Shown here: piece after piece, positions 36,345 through 47,734 of the stretch | Position numbering within the stretch: the stretch's first letter is position 1 | Layout: every line of letters starts with the position of its first letter | DNA from: Paralvinella palmiformis | Taxonomy: Eukaryota > Annelida > Polychaeta > Terebellida > Alvinellidae | Direction: 5' to 3' | DNA: 64,000 bases | Assembly: GCA_025642065.1 (NCBI GenBank) | Contig: JAODUP010001042.1 | Coordinates: forward strand, 120,001 to 184,000 | Translations under genes and position numbers: made by a program | Notes under the pieces: model-generated | Told to the model about the DNA's origin: nothing | The model's database searches: none | Seen by the model: only the letters and a program-made list of their open reading frames with translations

Positions 36345-37400
36345 ATGCTTTCACTCATAACAAATCTTTACTACTCAGCAGCAGATCTTAACATATTCAC
36401 AAAATGTTTATCGCATGTCCCATACAAAATTGTAAATAATATAACAAGGTGCATGTACATGTATCAGTAAATTACATTTGGCCTTTATAACCGGGACAAC
36501 TTTAACTCTTGGTACAGGATGATGCCAATGTGCGATAGCACATTCTTTGAGCTTTGCGTGTGAAGGCCAGTGCTTCCAGTAATGTATCACTGATTGATAG
36601 ACTGCAATAACCACTTTTGCACACGGAAAGTTCATTCACTCATCACCAGCTAGTTAAAGAAACGCTTTACAGCTTTACCACGATGCTATAAATCTACACC
36701 ATACGTTCGTTTCAGAAATCTAAATTTGTTTATATGTTAATACATTTGCAAATTCAAGATCAACGTGAATTAAATTATTTATCAGCGTTGGATGGGTCTT
36801 GTTACCATTTGTGACAACAGTCGCAATCAAATGTCGGGTGCAGGAAGGAAAGGCAAGGGAAGAAATGAAACAAGAGAAAGGTAACTGATATAAAGTAACA
36901 AACACTCGATAAATACTAACTTAGTAATAATTATATATATTAAATGTCCGAATAATATATTTTTGATTTGTATCCCAATCTCCAACTTCCACGTACTCCT
37001 CCATTGTACCCACACCATGTAAGGAATGTCCATGACACCATTCTAACCGATTGACATCGTAGAAACAAATCTGGTTTTCGGATTGTGTGCACGATGCCGG
37101 TGGGAAACCTCCAAGGAAGCAAGGCAACCATATCCTAATACCTATCCAGAAGAATCTGAAGACCATGTGCCAGGACGATGCAAGTGGTTCCAAATCCATT
37201 CCAAACTTTATCAATGATGTAAAACACATCCGCTGCATCAAGAGGTTTTAAACAGATTCAATTATTGAGCAATTGTGATAATGTATCATAATATGTAAAT
37301 GGTACAAAAATGTTGTATGTGGTATATGATACGTGTAATGCATATGTGAATGAATTGTACAAATATATATTATATGATGAATATGCGGTAAAATCAAAAT
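36345..37400. other. No gene or repeat recognised
   Basis: Overlapping short frames occur on the - strand at 36.8-37.2 kb (61-106 codons). None has a recognisable domain, a splice context I can support, or a second copy. This is the longest stretch in the window without an assigned block, so a host exon cannot be excluded, but I cannot support one. Confidence 0.45.
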
Positions 37401-37406
37401 ATTCCT

Positions 37407-37445
<39 letters not shown>

Positions 37446-37514
37446 GTGTGTATGTGTGTGTGTATGTGTGTATGTGTGTATGTGTGTGTGTGTGTATGTG
37501 TGTGTGTGTGTGTA

Positions 37515-37552
<38 letters not shown>

Positions 37553-37631
37553 TGTGTGTATGTGCGTGTGTATGTGCGTGTGTATGTATGTGTATGTATG
37601 TGTATGTATGTGTATGTATATATATATGTGT
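37407..37631. repeat. (GT)n array
   Basis: About 225 bp of GT with ATGT and GCGT steps. Long frames on both strands are repeat translations. Confidence 0.96.
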
Positions 37632-37905
37632 GTGTGTTTTAGCTGTGTATAACAAGGCACAGGCACAGATAATCTCGAAACGTGAATTCAGACTCTGGAC
37701 GTTTCTTCATGGGACTGAATCCAGAGTGGCGACCTTTCTTGCTGAGACATGTGTAATGTCTCACCAGTCCCTAAGCCGCCAAGCAAAATCAAAATACGAA
37801 TCACCTACAGCCGTGGAGTTTGGGGGTAGAACACCCCAGTCAGATCACGGCAGTAGTGAGAATGTTTAGCTTAATTATCTAAGCAGCCCTATTTATAGCT
37901 ATTTT
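37632..37905 (+). repeat. R2 repeat, copy 1
   Basis: GTGTGTTTTAGCTGTGTATA, AAGGCACAGGCACAGATAAT, CTCGAAACGTGAATTCAGAC, CTTCATGGGACTGAATCCAG, CACCTACAGCCGTGGAGTTT and CAGATCACGGCAGTAGTGAG run in order. They match 57,941-58,200 almost throughout, and 57,409-57,550 in part. The left edge resembles the left edge of P3, which follows 90 bp to the right. Confidence 0.9.
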
Positions 37906-37907
37906 TC

Positions 37908-37910
<3 letters not shown>

Positions 37911-37970
<60 letters not shown>

Positions 37971-37976
37971 TAACAG
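37911..37976. repeat. (GA)n microsatellite
   Basis: A GA run with two GATA steps lies between R2 copy 1 and P3 copy D. The equivalent place at 58.2 kb has no GA run. Confidence 0.95.
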
Positions 37977-37984
37977 AGAAACTG

Positions 37985-39185
37985 AGAGAGTGTGTGTGTG
38001 TGTTTTAGGGTACATAGTAAGAGGCAACAGGCACAGAGCATCAGCATATCTAAACATCCTTCGAAACCTACCTCCATAAATCTAAATACAACTAAACATA
38101 CATTTATCTAAAAATAAAATGTTCCATACCTCCACATATTGATAAATGTGTGCGTATACCTAAGCATGTGTCTGGTCTACTCATCAGCCTGTGGGAACCA
38201 GCTAAATCGCTTTTCGTACGCGACAAATATGTCACGCCCACAGGAAAGCGGCTACATGCAGGCTACGTACAAAAGGCGGAAGCACGTAAAAACATACCAT
38301 TTGATACCACAGCTCGCAACAAACAACACGTGCGTGTGGTTCAATGGTGACTTGCTACATACATATCAAACTATTTTGACACCACAGTTTACATTCAACA
38401 GTAATTTTCTGTGGTCCAAAAGAAACCTGTATATAAAGCATTTCGACACCTCAGATGCTGACCTCAGCTTTATTCTGGGTTCGAATAGCTGAATAAATCC
38501 TACCTATATGAACCGTGTATCAATACACGTCCGACTGGTCTGGCGTCGAAGTTCTTCTCTAACCTAAGTGAAAATTCAAGCCCTATATATAGCCTCAGCG
38601 TGTTAACAAACATTACAGTTAGTCCATAACAAAGAGAATGTACACTAACACAGTTTCAAGCCCTATATATAGCCTCAGCGTGTTAACAAACATTACAGTT
38701 TGTCCACAACAAAGAGAATGCACACTAACACAGTATGGACTCACTAAAGCGATTAAACTAAAATAAAAACAAAGTAGCAATACCGCACAATGGATTATTA
38801 CTGGACTAGAACGAAATATCGTCTCAAACCTGAGTAAATACTACGATTTACTCGAACCTAACAGCTAACCCTCATACGTTTCCGTTCATCACTAAGGGAA
38901 CGTTCATTCACGCTTAATTTAGCGTCCCTAAGTATATGCAGTTAGGTGTGGTGGGATCTAAATTAAAGCGCCTATCCACTTGATCTATTTGACCCATGGT
39001 CGAGAACAGCGGATTTCAGGCAGATCTCCGATACTGCGAATGACACGTCAGGATTATAATAGCTATACATTTAACAAATTTCCTATATCAGTGTAATCTA
39101 ATTACTCATAATATGGGAAAAAACTCTGTCCGCAGCTTAATACCCATGGAGATGCCTGCCGGAGTAACAAACGACTCCAGGAGCT
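37985..39185 (+). repeat. Block P3, copy D (most complete)
   Basis: About 1.2 kb. The left edge is GTGTGTTTTAGGGTACATAG. The middle includes CTACTCATCAGCCTGTGGGA, CGCGACAAATATGTCACGCC, CTCAGCTTTATTCTGGGTTC and CTGGTCTGGCGTCG. The right half carries CACAATGGATTATTACTGGA and CATACGTTTCCGTTCATCAC, then a GTTAGGTGTGGTGGGATCTA stretch and CCATGGTCGAGAACAGCGGA. The right edge is GATGCCTGCCGGAGTAACAA. Copies E and F share the right half. A 117-codon frame (38,139-38,492) crosses it, and an 81-codon frame in copy C overlaps it in the same register, with NNTCVWFNGDLLHT against NNICLWFNGELLHT. No protein family is recognised. Confidence 0.88.
38576..38735 (-). promoter_or_regulatory. Tandem-duplicated TATA-like region of P3 (80-bp units)
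   Basis: TCAAGCCCTATATATAGCCT begins at 38,576 and again at 38,656, each followed by CAGCGTGTTAACAAACATTA. On the - strand this is a CTATATATAGG box. At the equivalent spot copy E has CTATAAAAGG on the - strand (59,096-59,105), and copy F has CCATAAAAGG. That a TATA-like box is kept in three copies, and that the segment is duplicated in copies A and D, suggests a promoter pointing to the left. This is inference only. Confidence 0.4.
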
Positions 39186-39189
39186 ATTA

Positions 39190-39535
39190 CGTCTCAAATT
39201 ATTCTAGAAAATCGATGTTGCCTATAACCAACTTCCAAATACCATTCTTTCCTTAGCTCTCCACCGTCCCCCCCCCTCTCTATATCGCATCAGAATCCCA
39301 CCTTCTATCCCTTATTGCACTCAATCAAATAATAAGCGTTCGAACCCGGAAACTATGACACCGATGCCGCCGAGTCTGGCTGTTCACAACCCCACTCAGG
39401 TGTATTCGATTACCGAGGCTACAAATTGCAGACGGTATGAAATTCTCACATCGAGCGACCGCAAGTGTCTATGTGCGTGTGAACATATGTATGGGTGTGT
39501 GTATGCCTGTGTATATTTATCCTTTGTTTTATTGA
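39190..39535. other. Spacer, no gene recognised
   Basis: A short C/T run lies near 39.27 kb. A 70-codon frame has no recognisable motif. Confidence 0.5.
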
Positions 39536-39539
39536 GTAG

Positions 39540-40150
39540 GGGACTGATTGGTGTAGTGAATGCATAAATGATTCAGTTATAGAATCGGAAAGGAGTGATT
39601 GAGTTAGTGAGTATATGAGTGGTCTCTTTAGTAACAAAGTCTGTCCATTATAGAAGATGTGATTATTCGATATTCCCTAAGGAAACGAACCAATTATTTA
39701 TATAGTATTCTTTAGCAAATATCCACGCACATATGGACAACACTTTAGGTAATATTGGTGAATAAAGGTGAATCGATCCTGTGAGTTGTTTACAGTTCTA
39801 CTCATAGTTACACTAAGTGGTCTTTTCAATCATATGTAATTTTAATATTTAGTCAGAATTGTCTTGCTAGTTAAGAAACTCTAAATATTCCCTTATTTCA
39901 GCGTTTAATTTTAAATTCGTTTTTCTCTCTCTCCTTCAATGTAAGTGCCATTCTTCCACGAATAGTTCAAATGGTGACTTCTCTAGTTTTCCGATAATCA
40001 CATACCTGATAAGCAAAACAGTATGTTCTGATGGAGTAAAATATATTACTACACCTATTGTGAAATATTGTTTGAGAAACCTGCCGTCCCATAGCTTTAT
40101 TGAAATTTACATTATTACGCGTGAGTCAGAGTTTCATAAAGTTAATCATA
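39540..40150 (+). repeat. Block P4, copy 4
   Basis: GCATAAATGATTCAGTTATA, AAAGTCTGTCCATTATAGAA, TTCCCTAAGGAAACGAACCA and GAATCGATCCTGTGAGTTGT are followed by the core at 39.80-39.92 kb. The end is CATAGCTTTATTGAAATTTA. It is shorter than copies 2 and 3: the middle (GGTGATAAATGG region) is missing near 39.75 kb. Confidence 0.82.
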
Positions 40151-40189
40151 CCAAAAAAGGCATTTCCTGTGTATAGTGACTCAAGAGTG

Positions 40190-40800
40190 AATACTTGGTA
40201 GATTCATTTTCGTACTCACACAATCATTCGCTCGCGCACTTGCTAGTCGCATTCTCACTCAATCAAAACTTCCTTTAAAAACAGAATCTGAAAATCTTTA
40301 TTTAATAAATATCTGGTTGAATGTCATTCCAGTTGACTAATTGGTGGCATTTCTATCTTAGTAATATCACTGATTATTTGATGTATAAGTTGATTGACTA
40401 ATGGATTAATTTATTAGTTAATTAGAGATAATTAAGTAAGTAAGTGAGTCAGATAATCAATGAATGAATCAGTCAGCCAGTCATTCAGCCAGTTAACCAG
40501 GGCCAGAGCGAAGGGATAAGTCGATTAGTCAGTGGGTATGCCACATACATTCCTTTGGATTAACTTATACCAAATAGTCATTATTATTCATATCAAAACA
40601 AAACATTAAGTCAAAATATCCACGATAATCAACAGGCTAAAAAATCCTCCTTTATTTCAGAAATTAAGTTCAAACCTTTTTCGACTATCGCCCAACGCGC
40701 AAGCGCTTTCATCATAATGCTCCAAACACTATTTGAAGAGAAAATTTATAACTTCTACTCTGTCATGATACTTGATCTGCCAAAAACGAGTAAATCACTC
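40190..40800 (+). repeat. Block P5, copy 3
   Basis: GGTAGATTCATTTTCGTACTC matches 13.34 kb. CAAATAGTCATTATTATTCA and AAAATATCCACGATAATCAA match 6.11 and 13.61 kb. It is followed by the P6 head as at 13.88 kb. Confidence 0.82.
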
Positions 40801-40829
40801 TACATAATAGGGATATATTTGCAGGGAAT

Positions 40830-41040
40830 GGCAGGTTTTTTATAAATATGGTTTGTATTAATTGATGAGTAATTGTGCTAGACACATTTAGAACGGAAGT
40901 TTGTAAATAAGGATGTTGTTCTGTCAGTCAGTGTGGCTCTTGATAGGTAAAACCTACCTCAAAGTTCAATACAATTTAAATATTTATCTTTATTTGTATC
41001 AATATGTCTCCTTAATTTTGCCTCCCTCTCACTCCACCCC

Positions 41041-41072
<32 letters not shown>

Positions 41073-41353
41073 CATATCGATTTATTTATCTATTTATCGT
41101 CTATCTCCTCCTCAAAACAAACATACCATAAAGATTTACCCCAATTAATCATCATCCAGTAGCTCATCTGACATCCAGTTGCCAATTTAATATTGAATAC
41201 TCTATCGTCTAGGAGAGAAGTACGTAAAGACATCGTGGTATAACTATGTTTACTTCTCTGACATACTTCTCCATTGAGAACAAATAACTTAAGTGTTTAT
41301 AAAAGAAATATATTGTACTCTAATTCCTTAACTCACTCAAACACACACCCCAT

Positions 41354-41385
<32 letters not shown>

Positions 41386-41390
41386 GCGCG

Positions 41391-41461
<71 letters not shown>

Positions 41462-41820
41462 TGTCCGTCCATCCATCATTCGTCAAATGTCTGTGTGTGT
41501 TTTCTATGTCCTATTTTATCACATTATATGTGTTCAACATAAATAACTTATATTCATAGTTTATTTTAGATAATAAAGTACTCTGTGACACCTGTACTAT
41601 TCAAACTTAGTTGGAACAAATAAAATAATTACATTGTTTTAAAAGTCAAAATAAGTAATTATGAATATCTTATCAATAACACGATAAACAGGCATACACA
41701 CACGCATACATACATACACGTATTTATGCACGCACGCATGCACACCTACACGCACAACCCTATGTATAGTTGGATATATATTGCATATGGCCAAATTATA
41801 TCCATTTATGTTTATCAGTT
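40830..41820 (+). repeat. Head of block P6 (copy 5) with nested microsatellites
   Basis: GTTGTTCTGTCAGTCAGTGT at 40.91 kb aligns with 10.83, 13.93 and 19.91 kb. Then come (TCTA)n at 41,038-41,075, (CA)n at about 41,357-41,384, CGCGCGCG, and (TA)n at about 41,396-41,459. The CATTGAGAACAAATAACTTA words at 41.27 kb match 14.28 kb. Confidence 0.75.
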
Positions 41821-41991
41821 GAATTATGGTGGTATTTAGTACTTTACGAGGTACTTATTTTAGCTAATTTCATACTTAATATGTATTGAACTGCTGAACA
41901 AGTGAATGAATAAATGGATTAAGTAGGTGAGACTACGGTTGAGTGACCGAATTAGTCATAGTACTGGGAGTCATAATAGTTGTAGTACTAG

Positions 41992-42022
<31 letters not shown>

Positions 42023-43590
42023 CATCGTTCTAGTAGTAATAATAAAAGTAGTGGTAATTAGATAATAACTGTTTTAGAGAAATAAACACATAACTATATT
42101 ATCAGTCCGTAGTCTTTTGCCTTTTAATATAAAGGTTTTATGAATCTGAGACGTTAATTCACCGAATCTCAACACAATCACCTATGTTTGGTTGATTGAT
42201 ACATGTCTGAATAAATCACATTGTCCGGACAGATAATACAACATTGAAAAAAATACATAAAGTGTATGGGTAACCCGCACGATATCATTAGCTTAATCAA
42301 ATCCTGATAGTAGCGTCTTCCTATTTAATACTGACCCAGTCAGCCATAGACACAACATTAGAGACTGTTGACTAGCGTGACTATTCCGACTATATATCTG
42401 GCTTTACTATGAAAACGGATTTCTTTTTATAATTGTCATCAGAACTTCAAACAGTTTCCAGGCCTAATCCTCCTTCGTATGGATTAGACCACGTTTTTAA
42501 TTGTGATCAAAGCGTAAGCCGGCGAGCGGTAATATTAAATGGCACGAAACGTTTATCAACATTTACCATTCTTGAAATTATTTCTTAACATGATATATAA
42601 TATGGCCATTGATTAGTTATAAACGTATGAGATCAAAGGAATTGCGCTCGTTAATGTAGAACTTCTGTCATCCCTGCTAGTCCACGTGTATTGTTATTGA
42701 TCTGATATGGTATAGTCTTAGCTCTTGTGACTTTCCATAATATATCCTGTTTTCCTAGAGAATGCTCGAATAACATTGTAATCTATGTTGGAGGACTGAT
42801 TATTGACAAAAGACTATTAGAATTATCATTTCATTTCCTCCGAAAACATTCAATCAGTCACAAGGCCCATATTTCATAAGCTCCAAACTAAACATTACAC
42901 TCACTCACCTATTTATAGACAGACATTTAGTTCGCCTCAAGTTATCGACGTAGTATATACATCACAACAATTCAAGCTAAAATAGAAATGGGCACAAATC
43001 TGATAGTATTCACTATCTAATCAGACCTCTAAATGTAAATTTGACATTTTGCTGCAAATTTATTTTCAATTTGATGACTGTTTCCGGATTACTAAATTCA
43101 CCCATTATGAAATATTTTGTCATTTCAACTGTTCTTTCTTTCAAGCCAATCGTCTACTCAAACTAAACGTGCAAATGTTCTCTTCATGAAGAACCTCTTT
43201 CATGATTTCCCTAAATAGATAAATCGATTATTTCTCTCGTTTTTCTCTGAATAAATGTAGTTGTTGGCTGCTAAGACGCTCAATTAGTGACAAAAATGAA
43301 TCCTGTCGTTTTAAGATTGACTGAATTATGTCAACTTATTTATCACAATTCGTGGGTTTAAAAACTGTATGGTGATGTACAACTCTATTGACATGTAACC
43401 TAATCTGACAAATGTGAGTTAGAGATTGACAAAAACACCTAAGTACTCATTTGAACAAACACAGCTACAAAACAAACCGGTTTATTATCGTAGGACAAAC
43501 TGACTAAGCTAATTGTTTCAATCACTCACAAACTCACATTTTTCACTCACTCGCATATGGATATTCCATCATGCATGTGAATCCATAATA
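41821..43590 (+). repeat. Block P6 plus P9, copy 5
   Basis: It is colinear with 31,400-33,125 but without the 300-bp LINE insertion. It shows TTTACGAGGTACTTATTTTA, a (TTG)n run at 41,992-42,020, GATATCATTAGCTTAATCAA, GACTGTTGACTAGCGTGACT and AAACGTATGAGATCAAAGGA, then CAAACTAAACGTGCAAATGT, closing with CACTCACTCGCATATGGATA. Confidence 0.85.
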
Positions 43591-43929
43591 TCCTCTTGCT
43601 TAAAGAATTACTCATCATCTACAGCCCGTTCAGCCTTCCATTCGTTTTACTACATTAAAGGTGACTAGTAACATGTTTTATGATTAGTGTACCAATCTCA
43701 AATATATTAGTAATTATTTAGCACTAACAAAATATTTTACTTGGTGGGTTTTGGAGTAATTCTCATAATAAGTTAAATTAGTTTCTTGTAAGTTTTACGA
43801 CGTCATAGATATGGAATATTGGAACTAACTTTGTGTAGTTTCTATTAACATATCTGAAACACCAAAATTATAATACTTCCATATATCTATAGAATACGAC
43901 AGAATGGAATCTTATTTCCAACAACCACA

Positions 43930-46900
43930 ATACAGACAATATATATATATATATAAATTACATATAATTGTCAAACAGAGGTGAAACGCCGGTGGACCAG
44001 TGTAGCTATGAAGTTGTCTTCCAACTGCCCCATAATACATAATAGTGAGGTTATGTGTGTGCTAAACACAAAACAAATAACAGAAAAGTACTTAAATACG
44101 CAAAATAACAGGGCAGCCACGAAATAGTGGCAAGATGTACGTTGGGTAACAATCTGGACAAAAGAGTTGCTGCAGGCTTTGATAAGAACTAAACATATTT
44201 GCATTCATAGCATTTTGGAATGTTGAACCAGACATGTTCTGAGGCAGTGTATGATACAATTTGTTCTATATTTTGGGAATATCATACAACGATAATTTCT
44301 TGGCAAAATTGGTTGGGCACTTGGTTACATACAAGAGATCTGATTGCCTAGTTGCTCGCTAGTTGGGAATGTCATCGATAAACCTGAACACTTTCTCAAA
44401 TGAGTAGGGACGATATTTTGTGATGAAGGCAAGTACCAATAATGTTGATTGAAATATATATTGATCAGTTATTTTCATAATACTTGTAGATTTGAATAAT
44501 CGGTTAATAAAACTGTTGAATTTGGCATTATTGATTGTCCGAATTGCACGTTTTTGAAGTAACGTTGTACGGTGTAATGTTTTGATATTACAATTTCCCC
44601 ATGCCAATATTCCATAACATATATGATAATGTACCATTGCAAATTACTGAGCGTTCAAACAGTCCTTTGGTAATTTGTTTTTATTTGTTTGATTCAGAAC
44701 AAGGCGCTGGATATTCGCTTGTTAACATGGGCAATAATATTAGGTCCAATTAAGATTCTCATCTATGAATATTACCCGCGAATATTACTGATTTATCTTC
44801 GCAATCGTTCCGTATTCTTTTTAATATATTATCATTAATTGCAACGTTTAGCCCTGTGAAATTGCATTGTTGTTAATACGGTCTAATAACGATATATTTA
44901 GTTTTTGTTGGATTTATAGATAATCTGTTTGCGCAAAACCAATGGAATAATTTGTTAACTGTTGCAGAGTTAACATGTGCAGTGTGGTGTCAGCAGTAAA
45001 TGACAATATATTACCATTACACAAATTTGGCATATCATTCGCATAAATGAGACACAACAAAGGACCGATAATAGAGCCTTGAGGGACACCACTTTGGATA
45101 TTGAGAAGGCTGGAGCTATGACCATCAATGTCTACAAATTGACTTCTATTTGCTATGTAACTTACAAACCAATTATTAGCATTTCTACGTATTCCATAAG
45201 TGTTTAGTTTATTTAAAAGCATGTCATGGCTGATGACGTCAAAAGCTTTTGACAGATCATAAAAGATACCCAGAGTAATTTCTGTTCTTGGCTTATTATT
45301 ATATTCAGCACAATAATTTAGAAGCTGAATTATTGGGTGTATAGTTGAATGCTTGGTGCTTGAATAAAATGGGTTCCAAAATGATAATAAATATTTGTAC
45401 ATAATGTCCTCTAATTTTGAAAATGGCTGGTAGTAAGCGTACTGGTCTGTAGTTTTATAGAAGACTTTGGTTATAGGATTTATAAATGGGGACTAACCTT
45501 CGTTATTTTCAGGACCTGTGTAACACTACCAGCAACAAATGATCTGTTTATTATGTGAGTAATGTGTTGCAAAATGTTGGAAATAGTTTCCTTTAGCAAT
45601 TTTGTGGAGATGCCATCATAATCCTGACTTAGTTCCAATTTCTAATTATGGGTAGTTAAAAGAACGTCAGATGGCGACACAGGGTAAAGAAACATCCTGT
45701 GCATGTTACGTTTTGGGCATATATTCTGTCAAATGTTTATTTGATTGGTCTGAATGCCAATTTTAGAAACAAAATTATTAAAACTTTGAAATTTGTCACT
45801 AATTAAGATTCCATTTATTAGAAATGGTGGAGGAAAGCTAGTTTTGTTATTGGATTTGCCCGTAGCCTTTCTTAGGATAGACCAAGTGTTTCGTTCATTT
45901 TGCTTACTTTCCTCAAGAGCGTTTTGAAAATAATTAATTTGTATTGCTTGTTTCAATCTATTAAACATGTTGCTATACTCTTTATATGCTGCAATGTTGT
46001 CAGCAGTAGGATTTTGTTTGGACGAAATTAAAATACCTGCTGTTACCGATAGCTCCTTTTTAAATATTGTATTATTAATTTTACAGGTGCGAAGAGAGAA
46101 ACAAGTTTCAAATATTTATTTATACAGTTTAATGAATTCATCATATGCTTCATTTGGGCATACGTGGCTAAGATTGATGATGATTGATGATTGATGTTTT
46201 ACGGCCACTTTTGTGCACAAGGTAGACTAAATGGGCCGATACGTGGCTAAGACTTAGGTGAAGTCCATATGCTGCAAATATTCTTTAAATTTAAAAATGT
46301 TGGCGTCCGAAAGCATTCTCGTTGTCTTCAACGAATTTGGTAAATGTTTGGTTTTCTGTGTTTGTGAAATATAAAATGTGCCAAAATGATTAGCTTGAGA
46401 TATCTTTATAATTCCTGATTTTTCGGCTGTTGCTATATTATTCGTGTAAATATCATCAAATAGTGCTGCAGATATGCTAGTTATTCTCGTTGGTTTGGTA
46501 ATTGTTGGTAGAAAACTATTTTAAAATAAGTTATCTAAATAATTGATTGTCTTCAGATGAGTCTAATTTTAATAAGTCAATATTCATATCGCGCATAATA
46601 AAACAGTGTTTGTGCTCTTTATTACAGTGTCCATTATACCAAAAAGAGTACTCGAACAAATTTCCATGTCAGCTCTGGATGCAGAATTTGGTCTATGTAT
46701 GACAGTAATAATGGTCCTTTTTCAGATTGTGATATAATTCCTACAAATAAAGATTTGAAAACATGCGGTATAAAAACACCGATGTCGTCGCGTATCTTAA
46801 AATATATATTGACTGGGAAAAAGACTTAATGCGCCCCCCCCCCCCTATCATAAGATAATCCCATATCAACTAAGGTTTGATAGTTTCCGCTGATACCAAT

Positions 46901-47150
46901 ACAATCAAATGTAATAGAACCATTATTTAATTGACGCATAAGGTCATAAACAGTCTCATTAGCTTAGTTCGTCATTCTTAACCCAGTCCCCATTAAGGTC
47001 TATATTTGTGAAATTAAGTTGATACAAGTAAACCAGATATGTGCTTTCATTATAGAAACGCATTTAGGAATATGCTAATTGGCATATGCCAACTCCAGAA
47101 TGATTATACGTATTAAACACAACTTGATAAATAATACCATGACGAAGTTT
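43930..47150 (-). mobile_element. Nearly full-length LINE ORF2, jockey/CR1-like (family F3)
   Basis: Reading leftwards from 47.15 kb: an endonuclease start (FTNIDLNGDWVKND, then SITFDCIGISGNYQTLVDMG near 46.9 kb), RPNSASRADMEICSSTLFG near 46.68 kb, and FLPTITKPTRITS with NNIATAEKSGIIKISQANHF near 46.5-46.4 kb. A linker (ALEESKQNERNTWSILRKAT, 45.9 kb) precedes the RT at 45,402-44,914, with motif A FYDLSKAFDVISHDML, SGVPQGSIIGPLL, and motif C reading FTADTT instead of FADDT. The thumb is at 44,637-44,359 (CYGILAWGNCNIKTLHRTTL), and the C-terminus is IPKIWNKLYHTLPQNMSG near 44.27 kb. Stops and frameshifts, a 79-bp insertion in the linker, and loss of one catalytic Asp show it is dead. ORF1 is not seen to its right. 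Confidence 0.85.
46161..46252 (-). mobile_element. 66-bp retroposed tail with 13-bp target-site duplication
   Basis: TACGTGGCTAAGA occurs at 46,161-46,173 and again at 46,240-46,252. Between them lie 66 bp that on the - strand read TCGGCCCATTTAGTCTACC, then a TTGTGCACAAAAGTGGCCGT stretch, then AAAACATCAATCATCA with more ATCATCA units. A short 3' end plus simple-repeat tail bounded by a target duplication is what a severely 5'-truncated LINE or SINE insertion leaves. It sits inside the F3 LINE and so is younger than it. Confidence 0.75.
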
Positions 47151-47627
47151 CTATTAATATCATAGGATAACCTTTGACATAAATAATTTAACAATAAGCT
47201 TAATCTACACTAAAATCTCGGCTGTGATTATTTCCTTTCCAGTTTAGTATTCTCACGCCATTTTACCTCTAGCTTTTTTCTCTACTTAGCTGCAGTTTTA
47301 GAAAATCTCATTTGATTACAATGAAAGAATGTTTTGGCAATCCAAAATACTTAGAGTAAACCACATTATTCAACAAGAGTAAAAACAAACACAGTCAAAT
47401 CACTGCTTAATGCTCCAATGACGTCAAATCTCGAGTGGCAGTGCGCCATTTTTGTTTTGTTATAGTTCTAATAAATATATAATAATATTTTTTACGTTTC
47501 TTTCGTAATTTTTAGACGATAGAAACTTATGACTATGAAAAATAAATACCAGGAAAATATCAAAAACTGAGAGCATCAGTAATAATAACAATAGTAATAA
47601 GTTAATAACATAAATTATAATACATGT
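47151..47627. other. AT-rich spacer, no gene recognised
   Basis: Nothing is recognised. It could hold the 5' end or ORF1 of the F3 LINE in unrecognisable form. Confidence 0.45.
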
Positions 47628-47665
47628 ATGTGTGTGTGCGCGCGCGCGGGCGTGTGTGTGTGTGT
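47628..47665. repeat. (GT)n-(GC)n microsatellite
   Basis: GT, GC and GT runs occur in succession. Confidence 0.93.
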
Positions 47666-47734
47666 TTATCTGTTTGTATGTGGGGAACAGGGGTGTGGGG
47701 TGTTTGAGAAAGTGGATATTAAGGGACAGCGATA

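Noticed and set aside
36800..37245. Overlapping - strand frames of 61-106 codons as a possible host exon
   Set aside because: No recognisable domain, no supportable splice sites, and composition like the surrounding DNA. Left unassigned.
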